A stretch of DNA of 64,000 nucleotides from Verrucomicrobiota bacterium (lineage in GTDB: Bacteria; Verrucomicrobiota; Verrucomicrobiia; Opitutales; UBA953). Below are positions 16,228 to 26,700 of the stretch, in pieces. The notes under the pieces are model-generated. The model saw only the letters and a list, made by a program, of their open reading frames with translations. It was not told where the DNA came from and did no database searches. Positions within the stretch are counted from its first letter, which is position 1, and each line of letters starts with the position of its first letter. The DNA is taken from positions 1-64,000 of the forward strand of contig JAURLX010000018.1 of the NCBI GenBank assembly GCA_030830965.1, written 5' to 3'. The translations under genes were made by a program, and so were the position numbers.

Positions 16228-18015
16228 ATGGCTTTGCTCAGCCTCCTTGACGTACACGTCGGTTTCGGCGGCCCGCCGGTGCTCGACAGTCTCAATCTGC
16301 AGATCGAGGCCGGGGAGCGCGTCTGCCTTCTCGGACGTAACGGAGCTGGCAAGACCACCCTCATGCGGGTGGCGGCGGGCGAGACCCAGCCCGACAGCGG
16401 CTCGGTCTCGGTGCCCGACGGGATACGAATCGCACGGCTCACCCAGGAGATTCCCGACACCATGCCCGGGAACGTTCGCGAGATCGTCGTCGGAGGTCTG
16501 AGCGAGGCCGATCCGGCGGAGGAATGGGAGAAGGACGTCCGCGTCGACGACCTGATCGCCCGGCTGGGGCTGCCCGAGGACAAACCCTTCGACGAACTCT
16601 CGGGCGGGCTCAAGCGCCGCTGCCTGCTCGCCCGCGCCCTCGCCTCCGATCCCGGGCTGCTGCTCCTGGACGAGCCGACCAACCACATGGACCTCGATTC
16701 GATCCTGTGGATGGAGGAATTCCTCCTCGAGCGGCGCACGCCCCTGCTCTTCGTGACACACGACCGCGCCTTCCTGCGCCGCATGGCCAATCGCATCCTG
16801 GAGCTCGACCGCGGAAAGCTCACCAGCTGGTCCTGCGACTACGACACCTACCTGGTCCGCAAGGAGGAGCTCTTCGAGGCCGAGGAGCGTCAGCGCGCCG
16901 CCTTCGAGAAGAAGCTCAGCCAGGAGGAGGCGTGGTCGCGCCGCAGCCCCGGCGCCCGGCGGACGAAGTCCAACGCGCGCATGGAAGCCCTCAAGCGCCT
17001 GCGTGAGCAGCGGGCTGGGATGCGTGCCGCGACCGGATCGGCCAAGATGGAGATCAGCGAGGCCGAGCGGTCGGGCGTGCGGGTGGTCGAGGCGGAGAAA
17101 GTAGGGTTCGCCTATCCGGGAGGAAGCCCCGTCATCCGGGACTTCAGCCTGAGCCTCAGCCGCGGCGACAAGGTGGGGCTCATCGGCGCCAATGGCGCCG
17201 GGAAGACCACCCTGGTGCGCATGATGCTCGGACAGCTCGCCCCCACCTCCGGCTCGATCAAGTTCGGCACGAAGCTCGAAGTGGTGTACTTCGACCAGAT
17301 GCGGGGGCAGATCGATGACTCCAGGACCGTCGCCGAGAACATCGCCGGCGACTCCGACACGGTCGAGGTACAGGGACGTTCCCGCCACGTCATCAGCTAC
17401 CTGCAGGACTTCCTCTTCGAGCCCTCGCGCGCCCGCTCCAAGGCCAGGGTGCTTTCCGGCGGCGAACGCAATCGGCTGCTGCTGGCCCGTCTGTTCACCA
17501 AGCCCGCCAACGTCCTCGTGCTCGACGAGCCGACCAACGACCTCGACGCGGAGACGCTCGACGTGCTGGAGGACATCCTCGTGGACTACGCCGGCACCCT
17601 CATCGTCGTCTCCCACGACCGCGACTTCCTCGACAACGTCGTGACCAGCACGCTGGTCTTCGAAGGCGACGGCATCGTGACCGAGCACGTGGGCGGATAC
17701 AGCGACTGGCGCGCGGAGGTCGCCCGGCAGGCCGCCGCACGACGCTCCAAGCAGGCCAAGCCCGCCGAGACCGCGCCCAAGGTCCCGTCCCCCGTCAAAC
17801 TCTCCAACAAGGAGCGCAGAGAGCTGGAGGCCCTGCCCGGCCGGATCGAACAGCTCGAGGCCGAGCAGGCGGAACTGTCCGCCCGGCTTGGCGACCCCGA
17901 GCTTTACAAAGACGGTGGCGCCGGCGCGGCCGGACTCCAAGGCCGGCTGAGGCAGGCGGAAGCAGAGCATGCCGCCTCCCTCGCGCGCTGGATGGAACTC
18001 GAAGCGAGGAAGTGA
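16228..18015 (+). CDS. ABC-F family ATP-binding cassette protein (Uup-like)
   Basis: A 595-aa soluble protein with two ABC domains and no membrane segments. Domain 1: Walker A GRNGAGKTT (about 36-44), signature LSGGLKRR (about 125), Walker B LLLLDEPTNHMD (about 147). Domain 2: Walker A GANGAGKTT (about 320), signature LSGGERNR (about 408), Walker B VLVLDEPTNDLD (about 427). The C-terminal 80 residues are a charged coiled coil (LEALPGRIEQLEAEQAELSARL region), as in Uup. ABC-F proteins act on ribosomes or nucleic acid rather than as transporters. Uup itself is linked to ribosome and DNA-repair phenotypes in E. coli. Antisense ORFs of similar length are shadows. Confidence 0.92.
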   Translation: MALLSLLDVHVGFGGPPVLDSLNLQIEAGERVCLLGRNGAGKTTLMRVAAGETQPDSGSVSVPDGIRIARLTQEIPDTMPGNVREIVVGGLSEADPAEEWEKDVRVDDLIARLGLPEDKPFDELSGGLKRRCLLARALASDPGLLLLDEPTNHMDLDSILWMEEFLLERRTPLLFVTHDRAFLRRMANRILELDRGKLTSWSCDYDTYLVRKEELFEAEERQRAAFEKKLSQEEAWSRRSPGARRTKSNARMEALKRLREQRAGMRAATGSAKMEISEAERSGVRVVEAEKVGFAYPGGSPVIRDFSLSLSRGDKVGLIGANGAGKTTLVRMMLGQLAPTSGSIKFGTKLEVVYFDQMRGQIDDSRTVAENIAGDSDTVEVQGRSRHVISYLQDFLFEPSRARSKARVLSGGERNRLLLARLFTKPANVLVLDEPTNDLDAETLDVLEDILVDYAGTLIVVSHDRDFLDNVVTSTLVFEGDGIVTEHVGGYSDWRAEVARQAAARRSKQAKPAETAPKVPSPVKLSNKERRELEALPGRIEQLEAEQAELSARLGDPELYKDGGAGAAGLQGRLRQAEAEHAASLARWMELEARK

Positions 18016-18039
18016 CGAGACCGAAGCGGCGACCCCTTG

Positions 18040-20289
18040 TCAGTCCTCGAGGGCGTGGATGGTGCCGATGATCTGTCCGCGCAGCTCCCTGCCGTCGGCC
18101 GACTTGAGGTCGTACTTCAGCTGAGTCTGCATGGCGGGACGCAGCTCGGGGATGTCGAGGATCACCGTCCGCCGGTCTTCTAGGATCTTCACGGAGCGCA
18201 CGGCTACGGAGTCGTGCTTCCTTTCGGACATCTGGGACTTGCTGAACTGCATCTTGCCGTCGTTGCCGAGCTCCCCGGCCGACGCAGCCGGACCCGTCGT
18301 CGAGACATCGGGCGAACCGTAGGCGGATGACCAGACGTAGTTCCAGACCTCGAGATTCCATGCCGCGGGGTCGGCGGCGACCTCGAGGTCAAGCGGTTCA
18401 GCGAAAGAGACGCGCAAGCCGCCCTTGACCGCCGCCATGGCGAGGGGCATGCGGGCGGGGGCGCCCGTGTACCGTACGCGCTGCAGGGCGCCGTTGCGGG
18501 TCGCCGTGGTCTGCCAGCCACGCAGTCCCGTGACGTAGAGCTGTCCATCCTTCGGGCTGAAGCGTGCGCGCATGGCGCCGCTGTCGAAGGTGAAGTCGAA
18601 GCGGGCGACGCCGCCCTGCATGGGAGCAAGCGGGACGCCCGCGAGCGGCTGGGGCAGGACGCCGAACAGGGAGCAGGTGCCGTAGCTGAGGTGGAGCAGG
18701 CGTCCGTTCCAAGGGCCCCACCTGTCGGAGGTCACCCAGACCTGGCCGCCGCTGGAGTTGTCGACGTCCTTGGGGAACCAGCAGAGCGGGCGGTCGTAGT
18801 CGGTCGGCGGAGCCGCACGGTGGGCCAGGTCGACCACGCCGTAGAACCCGCCCTCCTTGATCCAGTTAAGCCGGCACACGGGCGTCCAGGTCCCCTCGTT
18901 GTCCCCGGTGGTGATCTGGCCGTCCGGCCCGACGCCGATCCCGTTCGGGGCGCGGAAGCCGGTGGCGACGACCTCCAGCCGCGTTCCGTCCGGCGGGAGA
19001 CGCATCAAGGCGCCGTGATGGTCGCAGATGTCATCGAACCCGCGGCCGCCTTTGCGCACCGGACCCGCCTTGATGAAGTAGAGGTTGCCCGCGGCGTCCT
19101 GCTGGAGGTCGAACACGAACTCGTGGAAGTTCTTGGTGACCATGAGGTCGAGGTTGAACGCCTCGTAGACGTCGGCCTCGCCGTCGCCGTCGCGATCGAC
19201 AAGCCGCCAGACACCGTCACGACAGGTCACCAGCACCTGCCCGTTGACGACCTTCAGGCCGAGCGGATGGTACAGGCCGGCCGCGTGTCGGCGCCAGGTG
19301 ACTTTCTGCAGGGCTTCATCGATGCCGGAGGCGATCCAGACGTCGCCATGGAAGGTACTCACCGCCGCAGAGCCATCGGGCAGGAAGTCCAGGGCCGAGG
19401 TGAACATCGGCGATTTCCAAGGATTCTCCTCCGGGAGCCGGATACGGTCCAGGACATAGGCCGCGTCCTTCGACGGGGAGAGTTCGCCGGAGGTCGCCAC
19501 GTCGGTGTTCCATTCACGGCCGGCGCGGACCTTCGCCTCGAGCGAAGGCCAGCCCTCTGGCTTGGAGGCGAGCGGCGGCGCATAGGCGACCTCGATCTCC
19601 GCCTGGCCCGCGGGCACGCGCCACACCGCCTGACCTTCAAGCGTGTCGGCGCGGCCGGGACCGCGCACGGCGACGCGGGGCGCATCGGAGGCGCGGCAGA
19701 GCACGACCGTGACCCCGTGGGCGGTGGAAGCGGCGATGCGCCGGATGATCAGGCGCGCCTCGTTGTGCTCGAGGGTGGTTGGACGCTCCATGACCTTGTC
19801 GCCCTCGGACGTGGCGAACGTCAGCGCGCCATCGCCGTCCTTCGGCTCGAAGCGCTTCAGCTTGAAGGCGGAGGCCGGGAGCGCCGCGTAGCCGGGCGCG
19901 GCGGGCAGGGTCCGCGCGTCCTCTCCCGCCGCGTAGCCTGCGACCTCGCCGGTGATGAAATAATGCGGGCCCATGGCGGTGGGATAGTCGCCGCGGGACA
20001 TCAGGTTCATCTCCGTCGTGAACGCACCCGACCATCCGCCGAGCACGCGACCCAGACGCAGGTCATAGGCGATCGAGGCCGGGCCGCCTTCGCCCAGTCG
20101 GATGGCGACGCCTTTGTAGGCCGTGGCCTCGATGGAGCCGTCCGCACCCTTCCCCACCCCGATCGTGCCCATGATCCATCGCCCGGGCGCCTCGACGACG
20201 GGGCTTTGCACGACCTTCCTGGCGGGCTTCTTCGCCTGGGCGCAGAGGATTGCGGCGGAAAAAACGAGGAGGACGGCGGCTGGTTTCAT
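18040..20289 (-). CDS. Secreted beta-propeller protein with N-terminal DUF6797-like domain
   Basis: About 749 aa from the ATG at 20289, which starts a signal peptide (MKPAAVLLVFSAAILCAQA); the track start at 20385 is an extension. The N-terminal 35-120 region (GRWIMGTIGVGK, AYKGVAIRLGEGG, ITGEVAGYAAGED) resembles the DUF6797 domain seen in Verrucomicrobiota proteins; I am moderately sure of that name. The middle (about 280-610) is the PVC-type propeller with DRDGDGEAD and GPDGQITTGDNEGTW loops. The C-terminal 630-749 is beta-rich. Unlike the other propeller proteins in the window it has no CxxCH heme site. It lies downstream of the NPCBM/cytochrome gene on the same strand, 142 bases away, and may work with it. 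Confidence 0.82.
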   Translation of the reverse strand: MKPAAVLLVFSAAILCAQAKKPARKVVQSPVVEAPGRWIMGTIGVGKGADGSIEATAYKGVAIRLGEGGPASIAYDLRLGRVLGGWSGAFTTEMNLMSRGDYPTAMGPHYFITGEVAGYAAGEDARTLPAAPGYAALPASAFKLKRFEPKDGDGALTFATSEGDKVMERPTTLEHNEARLIIRRIAASTAHGVTVVLCRASDAPRVAVRGPGRADTLEGQAVWRVPAGQAEIEVAYAPPLASKPEGWPSLEAKVRAGREWNTDVATSGELSPSKDAAYVLDRIRLPEENPWKSPMFTSALDFLPDGSAAVSTFHGDVWIASGIDEALQKVTWRRHAAGLYHPLGLKVVNGQVLVTCRDGVWRLVDRDGDGEADVYEAFNLDLMVTKNFHEFVFDLQQDAAGNLYFIKAGPVRKGGRGFDDICDHHGALMRLPPDGTRLEVVATGFRAPNGIGVGPDGQITTGDNEGTWTPVCRLNWIKEGGFYGVVDLAHRAAPPTDYDRPLCWFPKDVDNSSGGQVWVTSDRWGPWNGRLLHLSYGTCSLFGVLPQPLAGVPLAPMQGGVARFDFTFDSGAMRARFSPKDGQLYVTGLRGWQTTATRNGALQRVRYTGAPARMPLAMAAVKGGLRVSFAEPLDLEVAADPAAWNLEVWNYVWSSAYGSPDVSTTGPAASAGELGNDGKMQFSKSQMSERKHDSVAVRSVKILEDRRTVILDIPELRPAMQTQLKYDLKSADGRELRGQIIGTIHALED

Positions 20290-20431
20290 AAGGCGTGGAG
20301 AAGCATAGGGGCGAGCAAGGGGGTTGGAACAGGACATTAGACGGAGGCAGGGGTCGGACTTGCTGGGCGCCTGAGCCGGAATCACGAGACTCCGGCCCGC
20401 ATGAGTGCCGTCACCGGCAGGGCTTCAGCGG

Positions 20432-23400
20432 TCAGAGTCCGCGCAAGTAGGCGGCGATGTCGGCCACGCTCTGCTCCGTGAGCCCCATCTGGGCGGGCGA
20501 GAACATCAGCGACCGCTCGAGCCGCTTCTCCTCCTTGATGCGCGCGCGGGGCACGGATTGGACGAGTCCGCCCATCGACTTGATCATGAGGGGGTCGCCG
20601 GCGGAAAGCACCATGCCCGTGATGACTATACCGTCGTCGAGCACCACGCGCGTTCCTTCGAAGCCATGGGAGATGTTGTTGGAGGGCTGAGCGATGTTGA
20701 GCACCAAGGACTCCAAGGATTGCTGCTTGGCGTAGGTGGTCAGATCGGGACCGTAGTCCACGCCCTTGCCGTCGAACTTGTGGCAGGCTGCGCACACCGC
20801 GGCGGCCGCCCTGCCCCTTTCGACATCACCCTTGAGGGCGGCGATAGCCTCCACAGAGGCGAGCGGCTTGGCCCCGGCCGGCTCGGGAGGAAGGTCTGCT
20901 GCGACGAGCTTGGCGGCTGAGGCGTCGCCACCGTGCGCTTTCACCACGCCGTCGACGTCCAGGTCCTTCCAGATGCCGGACTTGCGATTGCCCAGCCACC
21001 ACTTGGCCAGGTCCCGCTGGGAAAAGTCCTTGTTCATCGAAAGCTCGACCATGGTGCCCACGGCCTCGGCGCTGCGGGTGAAGGCGAGGGTGGTGAGGTC
21101 GCGCTTGAGCGTGACTTCCTCGAACTTGCCGGAGATGAGCCGCGTGCGGACGTCGCGGACGGCGGAGGCAGGATGGAGACGCCAGGTCAGCCAGGCGTAG
21201 GCCTCGGACCATTCCATGGCCGGACCGGACATCTCCTTGGCGATGGCGGCATGCACTTCAGCCTCGCGGTCTGTCGCGGCGAGTCCGATCGCCTCCAAGT
21301 AGGAACGGTCCTTGCCGTCGAAACGGCGGGCGATCTTCACGAGCAAACGCACCGCCTCGGGCGTGCGGAAATCGCGCAGCGCCAGTGCGACCTCGCGACG
21401 CACCGCAGGCGAGGCGTCATCTGCCATCTTCTCGCAGAGCGCGAACACCTCATGACCGGCCGCGCGTAGCGCGCGGAAGGCGACGAGCCGGCGTGAGTCG
21501 TCGGATGAGCCGAGCTCCTGCCGGACGCGGGCGACGCCACGTTCGCCGAGCTGGGCGAGCAGCCAGAGCGCGCGGGAGGCGACATAGGGGTTGGCGTCAT
21601 CGAGCAGCGCGGAGACGGCTTCGAAGGCCTTGTCGCCCCGGGCCTTCAGGCGGTTGAAGCCGCCGGCCCGCACGTTGGACGAGGGGCTGCGCAGCGCGGC
21701 GATCTGGCCTTCGGTCGTGGCGAGGTCGATCTTAGGCACCACCGATTTGAACCCCTTGGGGGCGATGCGATAGATCGTACCGGCCATCGCGTTGTCACGG
21801 GTGGCATGGCCGCCCACGCCCGGGTCGAACCAGTCGGCCACGTAGATGGCGCCGTCCGGCCCCACGCATACGTCGGAAGGACGGAAACGGGTCTTGAGCA
21901 CCCCGGTGGGCTTGCCGCCGAGGAAGTCCGAGCCCGCCCAATCCTTGTCCTTGTTGGACGTGAAGAAGTCGAACCGCTCGAGCTTCATACCGGCCCCGTC
22001 GGGCTTGGGCAGGTAGCCGAAGACCACGTTCTTGCCGGCCTCACAGGCCAGAAGCAGGCCGTTCCAGCGATCACCCAGCGCGCCATTCTCATAGAAGGCC
22101 ACGCCGGTCGGCGAGCCGCCGCCGTAGACATCTCCGGCGGGCATCGTACCGGGGTCCTCCTGTCGCCATTCAGCCACCGGCGTCTCCTGTCCCGGACGTC
22201 GGTCGGCGCCCCAGGAGCGCTTGCCATCGGCCGAGGCGAACCCGGCGTTGCCGCCCTCCATGATGAGCGACACGCGGCAGGCCGGCGGGTCGTCGTTGTC
22301 GCTCTGGTACATGTCGCCGAGGGAGTTGACCGCCTGCTCGTAGGAGTTGCGGTAGTTGTGGCCCATGATGCGAGCCTCCGTGCCGTCGCTGTTCATGCGA
22401 ACCGAGAAGCCCCCGACCCAGACATTGCCGTCGTCGCTCCGGAGGCCGGCCACCGCCTGTGCGTCGACCGCCTGCTTGGTCCATTCGCCGTGGTTGTAAG
22501 GGCTGCCGATGCGGAAAGTCCGGCCGGACCTATCCGTGAACTGCGCGCAGGTATTGCCCTGGTTGAAGTTCCAGCGTCCATCCGGACCGAACGTTACGCT
22601 GTGCAGGGAGTGGTCGTGATTGCGGCCGTTGAAACCGGTGAGCAGCACCTCGCGGCGGTCGCCCTTGGCGAGGTCGATCTTCCCGTCTCCGTCGACGTCG
22701 GTGTAGACGAGCAGGTCCGGCGGCTGGGAGACAACGACCTTGCCGTCGATATGGGCCACGCCGAGGGGCGAGACGAGGTTGGTCTCCTGCGTGAAGACCG
22801 TGACCTTGTCGGCCTTGCCGGCGCCCGCGGTGTCCTCGAGGATCACGATGCGGTCGCCTTCAGGACGACGACCGGCCGTGCGCCGGTAGTTGACGCCCTC
22901 CGCGACGTACATCCGGCCCTTCTCGTCGAAGTCGATGTTCGTCGGGTTGAGGATCATCGGGGAAGTCGCCCAGACAGTGACCTCCAGACCTTCGGGCAGC
23001 GTGAAGAGTTCAGTCGGGACGGAGAGCGGTCCTGAATCAAAGTCGACCGGCTTGTACTTGGCGGGACGCTGGGTGAAGACCGCGAACTTGACGTCGGCGG
23101 AGCTGGGCTTGCCACCACGGATGGCGCCCCCGTCGTCGATGGCTACTTTGGAGACGAAGACGTCGCCCGGACCCGGCAGCTCAAAGGCGATGAAGGAGCT
23201 GGCGTGCGTCCCGATGCCTACCGGGTAGGTCTTCCCGGCCGCCTTGAGGGGTTTGCCGTCGTAGTTGCGCCCCACGCGTGTCTGACCGAGCGAATCGGCC
23301 TCCTTCCACTTGAGCTTGGTGAGATCCACCTTGGTGCCGTCCTTCAACGTCACCACGGGCTCGATCCAGTCCGCCCAGTCGCATGCAGTGGCGCCGAGGT

Positions 23401-23581
23401 CGGAGACAAGAAGGTAGAGCTCCTTCGAGCCGCCAAGCTGGGCGCGCAGTTCCAGGACCCTCTCCTTGTCCCTGGCGAGCATGATCGGGGATTCGGCGAC
23501 CGGCTTGGGCTCGGCGGCGCCCAGCAGGGCGGCGGCGACGAACGCAAGAGCCAGGGAGGGGATACGGGCATGCTTCATCAT
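20432..23581 (-). CDS. NPCBM - beta-propeller - HEAT - cytochrome c protein
   Basis: A 1049-aa exported protein. Signal peptide (about 1-23, MMKHARIPSLALAFVAAALL). An NPCBM/NEW2-like carbohydrate-binding domain spans about 35-175 (LYLLVSDLGATACDWADW, YPVGIGTHASSFIAFELP). The propeller covers about 190-600, with TNIDFDEKGRMYVAEGVNY and GPDGAIYVADWFDPGVGGH. HEAT-like repeats follow (about 620-900), then cytochrome c with CAACHKFDGKG near residue 928 and a C-terminal propeller-linked domain ending in VADIAAYLRGL. The domain order is the standard PVC-type heme-binding layout. The first of two adjacent ATGs is taken as start. Enzymatic activity is unknown; glycan binding plus electron transfer is inferred. 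Confidence 0.9.
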   Translation of the reverse strand: MMKHARIPSLALAFVAAALLGAAEPKPVAESPIMLARDKERVLELRAQLGGSKELYLLVSDLGATACDWADWIEPVVTLKDGTKVDLTKLKWKEADSLGQTRVGRNYDGKPLKAAGKTYPVGIGTHASSFIAFELPGPGDVFVSKVAIDDGGAIRGGKPSSADVKFAVFTQRPAKYKPVDFDSGPLSVPTELFTLPEGLEVTVWATSPMILNPTNIDFDEKGRMYVAEGVNYRRTAGRRPEGDRIVILEDTAGAGKADKVTVFTQETNLVSPLGVAHIDGKVVVSQPPDLLVYTDVDGDGKIDLAKGDRREVLLTGFNGRNHDHSLHSVTFGPDGRWNFNQGNTCAQFTDRSGRTFRIGSPYNHGEWTKQAVDAQAVAGLRSDDGNVWVGGFSVRMNSDGTEARIMGHNYRNSYEQAVNSLGDMYQSDNDDPPACRVSLIMEGGNAGFASADGKRSWGADRRPGQETPVAEWRQEDPGTMPAGDVYGGGSPTGVAFYENGALGDRWNGLLLACEAGKNVVFGYLPKPDGAGMKLERFDFFTSNKDKDWAGSDFLGGKPTGVLKTRFRPSDVCVGPDGAIYVADWFDPGVGGHATRDNAMAGTIYRIAPKGFKSVVPKIDLATTEGQIAALRSPSSNVRAGGFNRLKARGDKAFEAVSALLDDANPYVASRALWLLAQLGERGVARVRQELGSSDDSRRLVAFRALRAAGHEVFALCEKMADDASPAVRREVALALRDFRTPEAVRLLVKIARRFDGKDRSYLEAIGLAATDREAEVHAAIAKEMSGPAMEWSEAYAWLTWRLHPASAVRDVRTRLISGKFEEVTLKRDLTTLAFTRSAEAVGTMVELSMNKDFSQRDLAKWWLGNRKSGIWKDLDVDGVVKAHGGDASAAKLVAADLPPEPAGAKPLASVEAIAALKGDVERGRAAAAVCAACHKFDGKGVDYGPDLTTYAKQQSLESLVLNIAQPSNNISHGFEGTRVVLDDGIVITGMVLSAGDPLMIKSMGGLVQSVPRARIKEEKRLERSLMFSPAQMGLTEQSVADIAAYLRGL

Positions 23582-23724
23582 GGGGGTCCGGTCATATGAA
23601 ACCAGCCGGGGGCGGCTGACACGCCCAAAATGGCGGCCGAACCCGCTCCGAGTGCTTTACATCCTACACACTACCAGCAACTTCACGGGGGAACACAGCA
23701 CCTCGCCGGGTGTCAGTTTTACAA

Positions 23725-26700
23725 ATGTCTCCCAAGGCCGTCACTCTCGCCAGCCTGCTCGCGGCAGCACTGCATGCGGCCGACGGACCCACCACGGCCC
23801 AGCTTGAGTTCTTCGAACGGGAGATCCGGCCGGTGCTGGCCGACAACTGCTTCGAATGCCACGGCCCCAAGAAGCAAAAGTCCGGACTCCGGCTCGACTC
23901 ACGGGAGCTGGTTCTGAAAGGCGGGGAGATCGGTCCCGTGGTCGTGCCCGGCAAGCCGGAGCAGAGCCGCCTGATCATCGCCGTCCGTCATGCCGGCGGC
24001 AAGGAGGTCGCGGCCATGCCGAGCGATGACAAGCGGATCCCCGAGAAGGCCGTCGCCGCGCTGACCGAATGGGTGCGCCAGGGACTCCCGTGGCCCAAGG
24101 AGGCCGGGCCCGCGATCAGCGACCCCCGGGCTCACTGGGCCTTCCAGCCTGTCGGCAACCCGGCGGTGCCCCAGCCCAAGGATCCTTCCAGGGCCCGCAA
24201 CGAGGTCGATCGATTCCTGATGTCGGGGCTGGACGCCGCCGGACTCGCCTTCGCGCCCGAAGCCTCCCGGGAGGTGCTCGCCCGCCGCGCCTACTTCGTC
24301 CTGCATGGCCTGCAGCCCACCGAGGCGGACATCGCCGCCTTCGTCCATGACGCCGACCCGCTTGCCTACGAGAAACTGGTGGACCGCCTGATGGCGGCGC
24401 CCGCCTTCGGCGAACGCTGGGCCCGGCACTGGCTCGATGTCGCCCGGTACGCCGACACCAAGGGCTACGTCTTCCAGGAGGAGCGGCGTTATCCTTACGC
24501 CTACACCTACCGCGACTGGGTGGTGAACGCGTTCAACCGCGACCTGCCCTACGACCAGTTCCTACGCCTCCAGATCGCCGCCGACCAGATCGTCCAAGGG
24601 GCCGACACCCGCGACCTCGCCGCGATGGGATTCCTCACCCTTGGACGACGCTTCCTCAACAACACCCATGACATCATCGACGACCGCATCGACGTCGTCA
24701 TGCGCGGCACCCAGGGCCTGACGGTGGGCTGCGCCCGCTGCCACGACCACAAGTTCGACCCCATCCCCACCACAGACTACTATTCGTTGCACGCGATCTT
24801 CAACTCCAGCGAGGAGCCCGCGGAGAAGCCGCTGCTCCTGCCCTTCACGCCGACCGAAGGAACCAAGGCCTTCGAGGTCGAACTGGCCAAGCGCCAGGCC
24901 AAGCTTGATGACTTCATCCGCTCACGGCGCGAAAATTCCTACAATGCGGAGAAGACCGCCGGTTACCTGACGCTTGTGATCAAGGCGCACCTGGACGGAA
25001 AACTCGATTCCGCGCAGGAGGCCAAGCGCGCCAACCTCTACGTCTCCATCCTTCAGGGTTGGCGCAAGGTCCTGCAGGGCCGCCTCAAGGAATCCGACCC
25101 CATCTGGGGCGGCTGGCTCTTGCTTGCCCGGGCCTCCGACTCGGAATTCCCCGCGAAGTACAAGGCGCTACTGGCCGATCCTGCGCGATTCGCCGACCCG
25201 ACGCTGCGGGCCGAACTCGCAAGAAAGCCGCCGACCAAGTTCAGCGAGCTCACGGGCGCGTACGCGCAGGTGCTCGCAGAATCCCGGAAACCCGGACAGG
25301 CGGAGCGCAAGGAGCTGGCCGGCTGGATCTCGCTGCTGCGCGCCCCCGACGGACCCGAGAGCCCCACTGCCCAGTCGCTCGTCCGGACCTACAACGTGGC
25401 GGACCGCAACACACGCAACAAGCTCGAGGTGGCCGTGGAGGGATTCAAGGCGACCAGCCCTGACGCTCCCCCGAGGGCGATGGCACTGCAGGACAAGGCT
25501 CGGCCAGTCCAAGGGGTCGTCCTGCTCCGCGGCAGCCCGTCGCGCCAGGGACGCAAAGTGCCGCGGCAGTTCCTTGAGATACTGAGCCAGGCGCCGCGCA
25601 AGGAATACACCCAAGGCAGCGGGCGCCGGGAACTGGCCGACTCGGTGGCCTCAACCGCCAATCCGCTCACCGCACGCGTCCTCGTCAACCGGGCCTGGGG
25701 CCATGTCTTCGGTCAACACCTGGTGGATACGCCCAGCGACTTCGGGGTGCGCACGCCCAAGCCCGCCCAGGCCGCCCTGCTGGACCATCTGTGCCGCACT
25801 TTCATGGACGACGGATGGTCCATCAAGCGCCTGGTCCGAAGGATGGTCGTCTCCGCCGCCTTCCGCCAGTCCGTCGTCCAGAACCCGACCGCCTACGCCA
25901 AGGATCCGGAGAACCATCTTTACTGGAGCATGAACCGGCGGCGGCTCGACTTCGAGTCCATGAGGGACTCCATCCTGCAGGCCGCCGGACGTCTGGACGG
26001 ACGCCTCGGGGGCCTGCCCTTCGACCTGATCAAGGACTTCTCCAACCCCCGGCGCACGCTCTACAGCCACATCGATCGCCAGAACCTGCCCTCGCTGTAC
26101 CGCACGTTCGACTTCGCGAACCCCGACTACCACGTCGCTCGCCGTAACCTGACCACCACGCCGCAGCAGGCGCTCTGGTTGATGAACCATCCGTTCACAC
26201 GCCAGCAGGCGGACGCGCTGGCAGCGCGCGTCGCCAACCAGACCGACCCCGCGGCCAAGACCGCGGCTCTCTATCGCCTGACGCTCGGGCGCGCCCCCAC
26301 GAACGCGGAGGTCTCCGCCGCCCTCGAATTCCTGGCCATGGTCGGCAAGGAGCCTCCGCCCGCCTCATGGCTCAGCGGCTTCGGCAACTGGGACGACGCG
26401 GCCCGGAAGATGCGCTTCACTCCGATGGCCCATCTCGAGAAGGACCGGCACTCCCCCGAAGCCAGATATCCCGGGACGACGTCGAACTTTGTGTCCGTCA
26501 CCTCCAAAGGGGGCCACCCCGGAACCGACGTCATGAACGGGTCGATTCGCCGATGGTCCTCCGGCGGGGGCGGCGAGTTCCAGATCGAAGGCGACGTTCT
26601 CGTGACCTCCAAGAACAGCCGGGGCGTACGCGTCCGCGTGGCGACCGACCGTCAGGGCGTGATCGGGGAATGGCTCGTCCCGGGAGCCATCGCCACCCCC

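Noticed and set aside
16195-17970. 591-aa minus-strand ORF opposite the ABC-F gene
   Set aside because: The plus strand carries both complete ABC motif sets; the minus ORF has none.
20375-20396. GCCGGA / TCCGGC dyad in the gap between two propeller genes
   Set aside because: A stem of only 6 bases with a 10-base loop and no U-tract is expected by chance in DNA this GC-rich.
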